A stretch of 64,000 bases of DNA. Source: Ferrovibrio sp. (GTDB lineage: Bacteria > Pseudomonadota > Alphaproteobacteria > Ferrovibrionales > Ferrovibrionaceae). Shown one piece after another: positions 34,716 to 43,665 of this stretch. The notes beneath the pieces were generated by a model. The model was not told the origin of the DNA. It saw only the letters and a list, made by a program, of their open reading frames with translations, and ran no database searches. The number at the start of each line of letters is the position of its first letter. Within the stretch, counting starts at the first letter, position 1. The translations under genes and the position numbers were made by a program. The stretch spans positions 1 to 64,000 of the forward strand of contig NZ_JAHBYG010000014.1 in NCBI RefSeq assembly GCF_019636075.1, given 5' to 3'.

Positions 34716-34802
34716 AAAAAAATGCCGGGGCGGTGTCGCCCCACAACACCGCCCCGGACCCCGTCGTCGCAACCAGCAGTGTGACGACGTTTCTCTGTGC
34801 TG
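34716..34802 (-). ncRNA. Candidate Fur-regulated small RNA (RyhB-like)
   Basis: Between hugZ and the cytochrome gene the minus strand has a promoter-like TTGTGT-N17-TAAGAT overlapping a Fur box, and about 90 bp downstream a strong hairpin plus T7. No reading frame of note lies between. The predicted RNA of about 87 nt would contain a CGTCGTC/GACGACG stem and the terminator. This size and layout match Fur-repressed sRNAs such as RyhB, PrrF, NrrF and ArrF. The upstream cytochrome gene has its own terminator, so this second minus-strand terminator needs its own transcript. Start and end are predicted only. Confidence 0.5.
34725..34757 (-). terminator. Intrinsic terminator (minus strand) before the hugZ 3' end
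   Basis: CCGGGGCGGTGT (34725-34736) pairs over 12 bp with 34746-34757 around a 9-nt loop. On the minus strand it is followed by CA and seven T (34722-34716). On the plus strand no T-tract follows, so it serves minus-strand transcription. Confidence 0.75.
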
Positions 34803-34815
34803 GCTCCGATCTTAT

Positions 34816-34830
34816 TGAGAATGATTTTCA
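34816..34830. promoter_or_regulatory. Fur box
   Basis: TGAGAATGATTTTCA matches the 7-1-7 Fur consensus TGATAAT-N-ATTATCA at 12 of 14 arm positions. A second weaker inverted repeat, GAGAA-AGA-TTCTC, is at 34846-34858. The box lies inside the spacer of a candidate minus-strand promoter and no protein gene starts near it on either strand, apart from hugZ ending 120 bp away. Confidence 0.65.
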
Positions 34831-34866
34831 AACACAAGTGCAATCGAGAAAGATTCTCAAAAAAAA

Positions 34867-34899
34867 TTGGCCGCCTGATAGTTTTGCCCAGGCGGCCAA
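34867..34899 (-). terminator. Intrinsic terminator of the cytochrome c gene
   Basis: TTGGCCGCCTG (34867-34877) pairs over 11 bp with CAGGCGGCCAA (34889-34899). Read on the minus strand it comes 24 bp after the stop of the cytochrome gene and runs directly into eight T (34866-34859). It is a textbook terminator for the soxY-soxZ-cytochrome transcript. Confidence 0.88.
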
Positions 34900-34923
34900 A
34901 GGAAATGTTGAATTTCCAGTCAA

Positions 34924-35322
34924 TTACTTCTTTTTGCCATCCGGGGTGTATTGCGCCAGGAAGGCGGTGAGGTTGGCGATCTCGGTCTCGTTCTTGATAC
35001 CGGGGAATACCATCTTGGTATTCGGAATCACGCCTCTGGGATCCTTGATGTAATTGGCGAAGCTTTCCGGGCTCCAGGCAATGCCGGAATTCTTGTTGGC
35101 GGCGGAATAGGCATAGCCCGGCACTTCGCCGGCCTTGCGGCTGAACAGCCCATTGAGATGCGGACCGGTGACATTCTTGGCACCCTCGCCGATCTGATGG
35201 CAGGCACGGCATTTGTTGAAGGATTTCTGCCCGGCTTCGACATCCTGCGCGGCGGCAAGGCCCGGCAGGGCGACGGCAAACAGTGCAAGGCTGGCACAAG
35301 CGGCAACGAAACGGATTTTCAT
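34924..35322 (-). CDS. Periplasmic class I cytochrome c (c2/c550 type)
   Basis: Small soluble electron carrier of 132 residues. A cleavable signal (MKIRFVAACASLALFAVALPGLAAA) precedes a haem-binding CRACH at about 38-42. The axial Met is in NTKMVFPGIK, and GPHLNGLFSRKAG is the class I loop. AGGAA precedes the ATG at 35320-35322. It is downstream of soxY and soxZ on the same strand and is a likely electron acceptor for their chemistry, although an independent respiratory role is equally possible. It has its own strong terminator. Confidence 0.92.
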   Translation of the reverse strand: MKIRFVAACASLALFAVALPGLAAAQDVEAGQKSFNKCRACHQIGEGAKNVTGPHLNGLFSRKAGEVPGYAYSAANKNSGIAWSPESFANYIKDPRGVIPNTKMVFPGIKNETEIANLTAFLAQYTPDGKKK

Positions 35323-35387
35323 GCTGGTATTCCTGGTGTTGCTTGAAAGCACCTGACGATAGCAAGACGGCCCGGCAAAGGCGCGGC

Positions 35388-35435
35388 GGTGGATTGCCGC
35401 AGGGGTGGATTGCCGCAGGGGTAGATTGCCGCAGG
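35388..35435. repeat. Three 16-bp tandem units between soxZ and the cytochrome gene
   Basis: GGTGGATTGCCGCAGG at 35388-35403 and 35404-35419 is identical, with a third copy at 35420-35435 differing at one base. The array begins 15 bp after the soxZ stop (minus-strand sense) and ends 65 bp before the cytochrome start. Confidence 0.88.
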
Positions 35436-35450
35436 GAATACCCACCCGGC

Positions 35451-35780
35451 TCAGGTAACGGCGAGTTTGGCCTTGGTGCCGTAGACGGAACCATCGTCGT
35501 CGGTCCAGGTGAACTGGAATTCGCCGCTCTCGCGCGCCTTGAAATAAAAGCTCTGCTGCGGATTGGCAGCTACCGCCGGATGCCAATCCGCCTCGAAAAT
35601 CACCGCGCCGTTGAAGCTGGCGGTAAACTTGCTGAGGATTTTGCGCGGCACCAGCCGGCCCGCATCGTCCTTGCGGAATCCGCTTTCCATGGCATGCGTG
35701 ATCAGGGTGCGGATCTCGATCACCTCGCCGCGCTTGGCACTAGTGGGTACGCGCACGCGCGGCATGGATGCTGCTGTCAT
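35451..35780 (-). CDS. soxZ: Sulfur-carrier complex subunit SoxZ
   Basis: Partner of SoxY in the SoxYZ carrier. It has 109 residues with an Ig-like fold and family motifs RVPTSAKRGEVIEIRTLITHAMESGFRKD, LVPRKILSKFTASFNG and FTWTDDDGSVY. It starts 9 bp after soxY. No soxA, soxX, soxB or soxCD is in the window, so a complete thiosulfate-oxidising system is not shown. Confidence 0.93.
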   Translation of the reverse strand: MTAASMPRVRVPTSAKRGEVIEIRTLITHAMESGFRKDDAGRLVPRKILSKFTASFNGAVIFEADWHPAVAANPQQSFYFKARESGEFQFTWTDDDGSVYGTKAKLAVT

Positions 35781-35789
35781 CGCCGCCTC

Positions 35790-36242
35790 CTATACGCTGC
35801 AGCCGCCGACGGTGACGCTGACCGCCGCCTTGGCGGTGAACAGCGAACCATCCGACATTTCGGCCACGCAGATGATGGTCTGGCTCTGCGCCAGGCGCAT
35901 GCGGATGGCAATCGCCGCCCGCCCGCAGGCCGGCGTGAAACGATAGCTGGCCACCACCGGCAGCGGATTGCCATCGGCGAAAACATGCAGGGTCTTCACA
36001 TGATCCTGCTCGCTCATCGGGCTATCCACGCTGACCGCCAGGGGAACCGACATGCCGTTTTCGGCAATCGCCGGCAAATCCAGCTTGATGCGGCCGGCTG
36101 CCATCGGCTTGTCGGCATAAAGCTGCTTCAGCGCCGCCGAAACGGCAGCGGCATCGGCAAAGGCCATGCGCGGCGCCAGGATGGCGGCAAAGCCGGCCAG
36201 CAAGGCGCTGCGGCGGGTATATTTCACAGAGCGGGGCTGCAT
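35790..36242 (-). CDS. soxY: Sulfur carrier protein SoxY with variant C-terminus
   Basis: Carries sulfur intermediates on a C-terminal Cys in the periplasm. It has 150 residues. A Tat signal (YTRRSALLAGFAAILAPRMAFA) is followed by the SoxY domain with ENGMSVPLAVSVDSPM and HVFADGNPLP. The C-terminus is GGCSV, with Cys at residue 148, rather than the usual GGCGG swinging arm. The reactive Cys and the preceding Gly-Gly are kept. I start at ATG 36240-36242. It leads the soxY-soxZ-cytochrome operon. Confidence 0.9.
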   Translation of the reverse strand: MQPRSVKYTRRSALLAGFAAILAPRMAFADAAAVSAALKQLYADKPMAAGRIKLDLPAIAENGMSVPLAVSVDSPMSEQDHVKTLHVFADGNPLPVVASYRFTPACGRAAIAIRMRLAQSQTIICVAEMSDGSLFTAKAAVSVTVGGCSV

Positions 36243-36367
36243 GCTTGGAATATAGCGCAGTTGCGGCCCGGGAAAAGTCACAGGCCGGCTTCGTTGACCC
36301 TGCAACAGGATCAACAAACAGTGTTAACGGGTTGCCATGCCGGGCGGCATGGGCAAGCCTAGGCGCC

Positions 36368-37282
36368 ATGATTCGCCTGTTGTTGCTCCTCACGTTTCTG
36401 GCTCTGCCCGCTGCGCCCATTTATGCGCAATCCGGGCCAGTGCAATCCAGACCTGTGCAGTCCTGGCCGAAATGGCCGGCCGTGGCCGCCAACAAGCCGC
36501 CCAGCGAGCAACCCTATCCCACCGGCATCGATCTGAGCTTTCCGGCCGGCACAGCGATTGCCTTCACCCGGCCAGCCACCCTGATCCGGGCCCAAGGGAA
36601 ACTAACCGCCCAGGGTAAATCGCTTGTATGGCCCAGCCTGGTGGCCGAACTGACCGGTCCCGACGGCACAATCACGGTGCGCCTGGTGGGGGCCAGCGCC
36701 AATCTGCGGCCAGGCGAGAAACAGCAGGCCGGCATGCCGCTGGCAGTGGCGGCAGACCCCACGCCGCTCTGGCCCGGCCTGCCCGGCCATGTGACGCTGG
36801 AGGTCTATCGCGATGGCAAACGGGTGGATCCCACGCCCTGGGCGATCCGCCTGCTGCCCCAGGGTTTGCCGGTGCAACTGACCCTGCCTGCCGCTGCCGC
36901 CACGGCCTGGCCGCAATGGAAACTGCGCGGCGAAGCCTTTGCGATAGCAGCAAAAGAGCCGAAGACCGCCATATCGCGCCTGCGCGGCGCCATGCGCTAT
37001 CCGGCTTTCAAGGCAAGCAATCTGGATCTGGCGGAAGATCTGGCGCTGGCCGCTGCGACTGCGGGCGACAAGCTGACCCAGGCCGCCGCCCTGCGCCGCA
37101 CGATAAGCCTGGCCCGCGCCGAGATCGGCTATGCGGAAGGCGCGCTGCCGGAAAACCTACTGGGGCCAGTATCTGCTGCCCGCCATCCGGCGGCGCTGCA
37201 GGCCATCCTGAATCGCGCGGAAGCCGCCCTCACCGCCCTCGGGCCGGTGCAGGATGATGGCAGCGACAGCTACGATGAATAG
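36368..37282 (+). CDS. Secreted protein of unknown function
   Basis: A 304-residue protein with signal peptide MIRLLLLLTFLALPAAPIYA. The mature part is Pro/Ala-rich with beta-type segments (GTAIAFTRPATLIRAQGKL, GHVTLEVYRDGKRVDPTPW) and then helices (KASNLDLAEDLALAAATAG, QAILNRAEAALTALG). I recognise no domain. It is divergent from soxY with a 125-bp gap, so a link to SoxYZ is possible but unproven. Its stop codon is in the first unit of a 25-bp tandem array. Confidence 0.7.
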   Translation: MIRLLLLLTFLALPAAPIYAQSGPVQSRPVQSWPKWPAVAANKPPSEQPYPTGIDLSFPAGTAIAFTRPATLIRAQGKLTAQGKSLVWPSLVAELTGPDGTITVRLVGASANLRPGEKQQAGMPLAVAADPTPLWPGLPGHVTLEVYRDGKRVDPTPWAIRLLPQGLPVQLTLPAAAATAWPQWKLRGEAFAIAAKEPKTAISRLRGAMRYPAFKASNLDLAEDLALAAATAGDKLTQAAALRRTISLARAEIGYAEGALPENLLGPVSAARHPAALQAILNRAEAALTALGPVQDDGSDSYDE

Positions 37283-37378
37283 CGGTTACAAACCAACCGA
37301 GCGATAGCGGTTAGAGACCAACCGAGCGATAGCGGTTACAAACCTACCGAGCGATAGCGGTTACAAACCTACCGAGCC
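37279..37378. repeat. Four 25-bp tandem units joining the ends of two convergent genes
   Basis: Units begin at 37279, 37304, 37329 and 37354 (form ATAGCGGTTACAAACC then TACCGAGCG, with a few mismatches). The TAG of the plus-strand secreted protein (37280-37282) lies in unit 1. The TAA of accA (37361-37363) and its last codons lie in unit 4. Each unit thus repeats the accA 3' end, and 25 is not a multiple of three. Confidence 0.9.
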
Positions 37379-38314
37379 GATATCGAGGAATTTGCGGCGC
37401 CGGGCCTCGCGCAGAGCGCCCGGCTCCTGGCCCTGCAGGCCGCGCAGCTGGATTTCCAGCGCATCGCCCAGGCTTTTGATGGCACCGTTGGGATCACGAT
37501 GCGCACCGCCTACCGGTTCGGGCACGATCTCGTCCACCACCTTCAGCTTATGCAGATCGGCGGCGGTGAGCTTCAGCGCCTCGGCGGCATCCTGCGCCTT
37601 GTCGCCGGCATTCCATAGAATGGCCGCGCAGCCTTCCGGGCTGATCACCGAATAGACCGCATGCTCGAACATCAACACCTTGTTGGCCGCAGCCAGCGCC
37701 ACGGCACCACCCGAACCGCCCTCGCCCACGATGGCGGCAACCAGCGGCACGCGGATATCCAGGCAGCAATCGATGGCCCGCGCGATGGCCTCGGCCTGGC
37801 CGCGCTCCTCGGCGGCAACGCCGGGATAGGCGCCAGACGTATCCACCAGGGTGATCACCGGCAGCCGGAACCGTTCGGCCAGACGCATCAGGCGGATCGC
37901 CTTGCGATAGCCTTCGGGCTTGGCCATGCCGAAATTGTGCTTCACGCGGCCTTCGGTGCCCCGGCCTTTCTCATGACCCATCACCATCACGGCGCGACCA
38001 CGGAAACGGCCCAGGCCGCCCTGGATGGCGGCATCGTCGGCAAAAGCGCGGTCGCCGCAAAGCGGCGTATAATCCTGGATCAGGCCGGCCACGTATTCGG
38101 CGAAATGCGGCCGTTCCTGGTGGCGTGCCACCTGGGTTTTCTGCCAGGCGGAGAGCTTGGCATAGGTGGATTGCAGCTGCTGAGCCGCCTTGTTTTCCAG
38201 GCGGGTCAGCTCATCGGCCATATCGGCATTGCCATCGGCCGCCAGCTGCTTCAGCTCGGCGATCTTGGCTTCCAGCTCGGCGAGCGGCTTCTCGAATTCC
38301 AGATAAGAGCGCAT
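37361..38314 (-). CDS. accA: Acetyl-CoA carboxylase carboxyltransferase subunit alpha
   Basis: Makes malonyl-CoA together with AccB, AccC and AccD for fatty-acid synthesis. It has 317 residues, as usual. It has LEFEKPLAELEAKIAELK, RPHFAEYVAGLIQDYTPLCGDR, MVMGHEKGRGTEGRVKHNFGM, PEGYRKAIRLMRLAERF and ITLVDTSGAYPGVAAEERGQ, all hallmark AccA. The C-terminus (DIGSVGL) is inside a tandem array. It is divergent from purH. Confidence 0.97.
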   Translation of the reverse strand: MRSYLEFEKPLAELEAKIAELKQLAADGNADMADELTRLENKAAQQLQSTYAKLSAWQKTQVARHQERPHFAEYVAGLIQDYTPLCGDRAFADDAAIQGGLGRFRGRAVMVMGHEKGRGTEGRVKHNFGMAKPEGYRKAIRLMRLAERFRLPVITLVDTSGAYPGVAAEERGQAEAIARAIDCCLDIRVPLVAAIVGEGGSGGAVALAAANKVLMFEHAVYSVISPEGCAAILWNAGDKAQDAAEALKLTAADLHKLKVVDEIVPEPVGGAHRDPNGAIKSLGDALEIQLRGLQGQEPGALREARRRKFLDIGSVGL

Positions 38315-38504
38315 GGCGGCCTCCTATAGCATCGAATGCGCCACGGCACAAATGCCGGCAACCACATGATATTTCGTGCTTTTCCGGGCTTGGCCGCAAC
38401 CGCCGGGCATAGCGGCGGGTCGGCGGCGGTTAAGCCTTGGGCTGCCAGGGGCCGGCATGCTATAGCCTGCGCTTTCCCGCTGACCCGCCAGAGGCACCCG
38501 GTCC

Positions 38505-40088
38505 ATGCCCGATATCGTACCCGTCCGCCGCGCTTTGCTCTCCGTTTCCGACAAGACCGGCCTGGTCGATTTCGGCCGCGCCCTCGCCAGCCAGGGCGTG
38601 GAGCTGCTGTCTACCGGCGGCACCTTCAAGGCCTTGCAGCAGGCCGGCGTGGCAGTGAAGGAAGTGGCCGAACATACCGGCTTTCCCGAAATGATGGATG
38701 GAAGGGTGAAAACCCTGCATCCCACCATCCATGGCGGCATCCTGGCCTTGCGCGACGAACCCAGCCATGCCCAGGCCATGCAGCAACACAACATTCCGCC
38801 GATCGACCTGGTGGTGGTTAACCTCTATCCCTTCGCCGCCACCGTGGCCAAGGGCGCGGATTTCCCCACCTGCATCGAGAATATCGATATCGGCGGTCCG
38901 GCCATGCTGCGCTCGGCAGCGAAGAATCACGGCTTCGTGGCCGTGGTGGTGGATGTGAACGATTATGCCGCCGTGCTGGACTCGATGAAGGCCAATGGCG
39001 GCGGCACCGATCTGATGCTGCGCCGCAAGCTGGCCGCCAAGGCCTATGCCCATACCGGCAGCTACGATTCGATGATCGCCACCTGGTTCGCCGGCCAGAA
39101 TGGCGAGGAGTTTCCGCCCACCCTGCTGCTCTCGGCCGAGCGCAAACAGATTCTGCGCTATGGCGAGAATCCGCATCAGCGCGCGGCCTTCTATGTTTCC
39201 GGGCAAAGCCGCCCTGGCGTGGCCACCGCACGGCAATTGCAGGGCAAGGAACTCAGCTACAACAATCTGAACGACACCGATGCGGCTTTCGAGCTGGTAT
39301 CGGAATTCTCCGACCGGCCGACGATTGCCATCATCAAGCATGCCAATCCCTGCGGCGTGGCCACGGCCGCCAGCCTGTCCGACGCCTGGGACGCCGCTTT
39401 GCGCTGCGATCCGGTTTCCGCGTTTGGCGGCATCGTGGCGATGAACCGCAAGCTGGATGCCGCCACCGCCGAGAAGATCGGCAAGATTTTCACCGAGGTG
39501 ATCGTGGCGCCCGAAGCCGAGGCCGAGGCCATCGCGCTGCTGGAGAAGAAAAAGAATCTGCGCCTGCTGCTGACCGGCGGCATGGCCGATCCGGTGGCGA
39601 CCGGTTGGAGCGTGAAAAGCGTGGCCGGCGGCTATCTGGTGCAGACCCGCGATGCCGGCCGCATCACCGAGGCCGAATTGAAGGTGGTGACCAAACGCGC
39701 CCCCAGCACGCAGGAACTGGCCGATATGCTGTTCGCCTTCCGGGTCGGCAAGCATGTGAAGTCCAACACCATCGTTTATGCCAAGAACGGCGCCACCGTG
39801 GGCATCGGCGCTGGCCAGATGAGCCGCGTGGATTCCGCCCGCATCGCCATGCGCAAAGCGGAGGATGCCGCCCGTGCCGCAGGCCTTGAGGGCCGGCTCA
39901 CGCAAGGCTCGGTGGCGGCCTCGGATGCCTTCTTCCCGTTCGCCGATGGTTTGGAAGTGCTGGTGGAAGCCGGCACCACAGCCGTGATCCAGCCCGGCGG
40001 CTCGATCCGCGACCAGGAAGTGATCGATGCCGCCGACAAAGCCGGCCTGGCCATGGTGTTCACCGGCATGCGGCATTTCCGCCACTGA
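38505..40088 (+). CDS. purH: Bifunctional AICAR transformylase / IMP cyclohydrolase PurH
   Basis: Catalyses the last two steps of IMP synthesis. It has 527 residues. The N-terminal MGS-like cyclohydrolase domain has [29 protein letters not shown] and [16 protein letters not shown]. The transformylase domain has [42 protein letters not shown] and [11 protein letters not shown]. All expected motifs are intact. It is divergent from accA, with 190 bp between them in which I see no clear regulatory element beyond a possible TATAGCCT near 38461. Confidence 0.98.
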   Translation: MPDIVPVRRALLSVSDKTGLVDFGRALASQGVELLSTGGTFKALQQAGVAVKEVAEHTGFPEMMDGRVKTLHPTIHGGILALRDEPSHAQAMQQHNIPPIDLVVVNLYPFAATVAKGADFPTCIENIDIGGPAMLRSAAKNHGFVAVVVDVNDYAAVLDSMKANGGGTDLMLRRKLAAKAYAHTGSYDSMIATWFAGQNGEEFPPTLLLSAERKQILRYGENPHQRAAFYVSGQSRPGVATARQLQGKELSYNNLNDTDAAFELVSEFSDRPTIAIIKHANPCGVATAASLSDAWDAALRCDPVSAFGGIVAMNRKLDAATAEKIGKIFTEVIVAPEAEAEAIALLEKKKNLRLLLTGGMADPVATGWSVKSVAGGYLVQTRDAGRITEAELKVVTKRAPSTQELADMLFAFRVGKHVKSNTIVYAKNGATVGIGAGQMSRVDSARIAMRKAEDAARAAGLEGRLTQGSVAASDAFFPFADGLEVLVEAGTTAVIQPGGSIRDQEVIDAADKAGLAMVFTGMRHFRH

Positions 40089-40135
40089 CGGATTGTTCTA
40101 TAAAACGCGTAGACCCGGCCCCAGGGAGAACGCCG

Positions 40136-40939
40136 ATGCTGACACCGCCGCAAGAGGCACCGCATAATCCGCGCGTGGGCCTGTTCGTCACCTGCCTGGT
40201 GGATCTGTTCCGGCCCAGCGTGGGCTTTGCCAGCGTGAAACTGCTGGAAGAGGCCGGTTGTCGCCTTGAGGTGCCGGATGCGCAGGTCTGCTGCGGCCAG
40301 CCGGCCTATAACAGCGGCGACCGCAAGGACACCGCCGCCATTGCGCGCCAGGTGATCGAAGCGTTTGACGGCTATGATTACGTGGTGGCGCCATCGGGTT
40401 CCTGCGCCGGCATGCTGCGCGATCATTATCCCGCCCTGTTCGCCGGAGATCCCGAGATGAAGGCGCGCGCGGAGGCCTTTGCCGCGCGGGTATGGGAGCT
40501 CACCAGTTTTCTGGTGGATGTGCTGAAGCTTGAAACCATCCAGGCCACGCTGCCGGCCAAGGCGACGTATCACGACAGTTGCTCGGGCCTGCGCGAACTG
40601 GGCGTGAAGCGGCAGCCGCGCCAATTGCTCGCCGGCGTGAACGGCCTGGAATTGATCGAAAGCCCGGCGGCTGAAACCTGCTGCGGCTTCGGCGGCACCT
40701 TCTGCGTGAAATACGGCGAGGTATCGGCCGATATCGCCGGCCGCAAGACCCAGGCAATCAAGGAAACCGGCGCCGATCTGTTGCTGGCCGGCGATATGGG
40801 CTGCCTGATGAACATGGCCGGCAAGCTGCAACGCGAAGGTGCTGCCGTAACCGTGCGCCATGTGGCGGAAGTGCTGGCCGGGATGACCGATCAGCCCGGC
40901 ATTGGAGAGCCAAACTGGGGTGGGAGTGAACCGCGATGA
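40136..40939 (+). CDS. lutA: L-lactate utilisation protein LutA (CCG-domain Fe-S protein)
   Basis: One of three subunits of the LutABC (YkgEFG) L-lactate oxidation complex. It has 267 residues with cysteine-rich CCG domains: [35 protein letters not shown] and [16 protein letters not shown]. It is cytoplasmic. Its stop overlaps the lutB start (ATGA). Confidence 0.93.
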   Translation: MLTPPQEAPHNPRVGLFVTCLVDLFRPSVGFASVKLLEEAGCRLEVPDAQVCCGQPAYNSGDRKDTAAIARQVIEAFDGYDYVVAPSGSCAGMLRDHYPALFAGDPEMKARAEAFAARVWELTSFLVDVLKLETIQATLPAKATYHDSCSGLRELGVKRQPRQLLAGVNGLELIESPAAETCCGFGGTFCVKYGEVSADIAGRKTQAIKETGADLLLAGDMGCLMNMAGKLQREGAAVTVRHVAEVLAGMTDQPGIGEPNWGGSEPR

Positions 40940-42378
40940 GCGCGCATATCACATCGCCGGCCTTCAAGGACAATGCCAAGGCCGCGCTGGCGGATCCCAA
41001 TCTGCGCAAGGCGATGGCGATCATCGCCGGCCCGATGGCCGGGCGCCGCGTGGAATCCGCCAGCGAATTGCCGGAATTCGAAGCCCTGCGCGACGAAGCC
41101 GTGAAGATCAAGAACCATACGCTGGCGCATATGGATATCTACCTGGAGCGCTTCGAGGCGGCCGCCACCGCGCGCGGCGCCCATGTGCATTGGTGCCGCA
41201 CGCCGCGCGAGGCGCGCGAGACCGTGCTGGCACTATGCCGCAGCCGCAATGCCCGCACCGTCACCAAGGGCAAGTCGATGGTGACGGAAGAGATCGGCCT
41301 CAACGCCTTTCTGGAACAGCACAGCATCCAGCCGGTGGAAACCGATCTGGGCGAATACATCATCCAGCTGGCCCATGAACCGCCGAGCCACATCATCGGC
41401 CCCGCCCTGCACAAGACCCGCGAACAAGTGGCGGAATTGTTCGAGGAACATCACCCCGATTACGCGCCCAATGGCATAAAGCCGGGGCCGCGTTCCACCG
41501 AGCCGCAAACCCTGGTGAGCGAGGCACGCGCGGTGTTGCGCGAACGCTATTTCCAGGCCGATGTGGGCATCACCGGCGCGAATTTCCTGGTGGCCGAAAA
41601 CGGCGCCACCATGATCGTGACCAACGAAGGCAACGGCGATCTCACGCAAAGCCTGCCGAAGATGCATATCGTGGTGACCAGCATCGAGAAGGTGATCCCC
41701 ACGCTGGAGGATGTATCCACCATCCTGCGGGTGCTGGCGCGCTCCGCCACCGGGCAGGAGATGAGCGTTTACACCACGGTGTCTTGCGGCCCGAAACGGC
41801 CGGACGATGCCGATGGCCCGGAAGAGATGCATATCGTGCTGCTGGATAACGGCCGCAGCGAAATGCTGGGCGGCGAGTTGCAGGAGTTGATGCGCTGCAT
41901 CCGTTGCGGCGCCTGCATGAATAATTGCCCGGTCTATCAATCGGTGGGCGGCCATGCCTATGGCTGGGTCTATCCCGGCCCGATCGGCGCCGCGCTGGAT
42001 CCGCATCTGATCGGCCTCGAAGCCGCCCAGCATCTGCCCAATGCCTCCACCTTCTGCGGCAAATGCCAGGAAGTCTGCCCGATGCGGATTCCGCTGCCCA
42101 AGATCATGCGGCATTGGCGCGAGCAGGCCCATGACAAGCGCATCACGCCGCCTATGCAGCGCTGGGGCATCGAGGCCTGGGCCTGGCTGGCGCAACGACC
42201 CGCGCTGTATCGCCTGGCAACGCGCATCGGCATGACCGCGCTGCGCGCCGTGGCCGGCAGCAAGGGCCGGCTGCGTTCGTTGCCACTGGCCGATGGCTGG
42301 ACCGCGCAGCGCGATTTCCCCGCGCCGCAACCGGGCGGCAGCTTCATGGCGCAATGGAAAAGCGGGAGAAGGCGATGA
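40936..42378 (+). CDS. lutB: L-lactate utilisation protein LutB (2x[4Fe-4S])
   Basis: Central iron-sulfur subunit of LutABC, 480 residues. The N-terminal LUD domain includes [17 protein letters not shown] and the C-terminal ferredoxin part has [20 protein letters not shown] and [15 protein letters not shown], two complete CxxCxxCxxxCP clusters. It overlaps lutA and lutC by 4 bp each, so the three are translationally coupled. No lctP permease or GntR-type regulator lies next to it. Confidence 0.94.
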   Translation: MSAHITSPAFKDNAKAALADPNLRKAMAIIAGPMAGRRVESASELPEFEALRDEAVKIKNHTLAHMDIYLERFEAAATARGAHVHWCRTPREARETVLALCRSRNARTVTKGKSMVTEEIGLNAFLEQHSIQPVETDLGEYIIQLAHEPPSHIIGPALHKTREQVAELFEEHHPDYAPNGIKPGPRSTEPQTLVSEARAVLRERYFQADVGITGANFLVAENGATMIVTNEGNGDLTQSLPKMHIVVTSIEKVIPTLEDVSTILRVLARSATGQEMSVYTTVSCGPKRPDDADGPEEMHIVLLDNGRSEMLGGELQELMRCIRCGACMNNCPVYQSVGGHAYGWVYPGPIGAALDPHLIGLEAAQHLPNASTFCGKCQEVCPMRIPLPKIMRHWREQAHDKRITPPMQRWGIEAWAWLAQRPALYRLATRIGMTALRAVAGSKGRLRSLPLADGWTAQRDFPAPQPGGSFMAQWKSGRRR

Positions 42379-43088
42379 GCAATTCCCGCGAACGCATTTT
42401 CAACAGCCTGCGGCGCGGCTTGGGCCGCGGGCCGGAAGACGCCAAGGCGCAGGCTGCGGTGAATGCCCGGCTATCGGCGATGGCCCGCAATCTGGTGCCG
42501 CAGCGGGCGCAATTGCCACATCCGCAACAGGTGAAGCTGTTCATCGAAAAGATCACCGCGCTGACCGTAACCGTGCAACGCGTGGCCAGCACGGCCGCCG
42601 TGCCCGATGCGGTGGCGGATTATCTGGTGCTGCATAACCTGCCCACCGAAATCCGCATGGCGCCGCATGATGAATTGCGCGCCCTGCCCTGGCAGAAGCG
42701 CCCCCTGCTGCAACTCAGCGAAGGCCCGGGCCGCGCCACCGATCTGGTAAGCCTGACTCCGGCCTTCGCCGGCATCGCCGAAACCGGCACGCTGATGCTG
42801 CATTCCGGGCCGCAGAATCCCACCACGCTGCATTTCACGCCCGACAATCATATCGTTGTGCTGCGCGCCAGCCAGATCAGCGGCAGTATGGAAGATGCCT
42901 TCGCCAAGCTGCGGGCGCAGGTTGGCGGCGCCGATCATTGGCCGCGCACGGTGAACATGGTGACCGGGCCTTCGCGCACCGCCGATATCGAAGGCGTGCC
43001 GGTGCTGGGCGCCCATGGGCCGCGCCGCCTGCATGTGGTGCTGATCGAGGATGTGCCGCAAGATGCCGCCCAAGCGCAGCAGCCTTAA
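42375..43088 (+). CDS. lutC: L-lactate utilisation protein LutC
   Basis: LUD-domain subunit of LutABC, 237 residues. The start [17 protein letters not shown] is typical. The C-terminal half includes AGIAETGTLMLHSGPQNPTTL and HIVVLRASQISGSMEDAFAKL, the conserved LUD signatures. The ATG at 42375 overlaps the lutB stop. Its end overlaps the start of the Smr gene by 26 bp. Confidence 0.93.
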   Translation: MSNSRERIFNSLRRGLGRGPEDAKAQAAVNARLSAMARNLVPQRAQLPHPQQVKLFIEKITALTVTVQRVASTAAVPDAVADYLVLHNLPTEIRMAPHDELRALPWQKRPLLQLSEGPGRATDLVSLTPAFAGIAETGTLMLHSGPQNPTTLHFTPDNHIVVLRASQISGSMEDAFAKLRAQVGGADHWPRTVNMVTGPSRTADIEGVPVLGAHGPRRLHVVLIEDVPQDAAQAQQP

Positions 43089-43656
43089 GCCGCAGCCGCT
43101 GATACCGGGTGGCGCGGAACCGGATGGCGAAATCTGGCGCCATGTGGCCGCCGGCGCGAAGCCGCTGAGGCGAGACGATATCGCGCCACGGCCGCTCAGC
43201 CCACTGCCGAAAATCCATCGGCCCGAACGCCCAGGCCCGGCAGATTATCATCGCGCCGAGGCCGGCAAGCGCATGCCCTTGCCGGCGCATCGGGAAAAAC
43301 CGCTGCCGCAGATGGATGCCCGGTTGAAGCAGAAGCTGATCCGTGGCGAATTGCCCATCGACCGCCGATTGGACCTGCATGGCCTGACGATTGCGGAGGC
43401 CGAGCGCGCCATGGACCGCATGCTGCGCGAGGCTGTGGCGCGTGGCCAGCGCGGTCTGCTGGTTATCACCGGCAAGGGAGAACGCCCAGACCATCCGCAG
43501 CCGATTTTCGAACGGCGCGGCGTGCTGCGCCATTGGCTGCCGGATTATCTGAAGCGTGGCCCCTGGCGGGACCATGTGCTGGGCATTGCCCCGGCGCGAC
43601 GCGACCTGGGCGGCAGCGGTGCCTATTTCGTGCTGCTGCGGCGCCAGCGCGAATAA
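43063..43656 (+). CDS. Smr-domain protein (MutS2-type C-terminal domain)
   Basis: A 197-residue protein with a disordered basic/proline-rich N-terminus and a C-terminal Smr nuclease-like domain: RRLDLHGLTIAEAERAMDRML, GLLVITGKGER and RGVLRHWLPDYL. The LDLHGxT and TGKG motifs are the expected active-site elements. It starts inside lutC and is probably cotranscribed, with no evident functional link. Alphaproteobacterial stand-alone Smr proteins are usually of unknown role. Confidence 0.9.
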   Translation: MPPKRSSLKPQPLIPGGAEPDGEIWRHVAAGAKPLRRDDIAPRPLSPLPKIHRPERPGPADYHRAEAGKRMPLPAHREKPLPQMDARLKQKLIRGELPIDRRLDLHGLTIAEAERAMDRMLREAVARGQRGLLVITGKGERPDHPQPIFERRGVLRHWLPDYLKRGPWRDHVLGIAPARRDLGGSGAYFVLLRRQRE

Positions 43657-43665
43657 CACAAGGTA

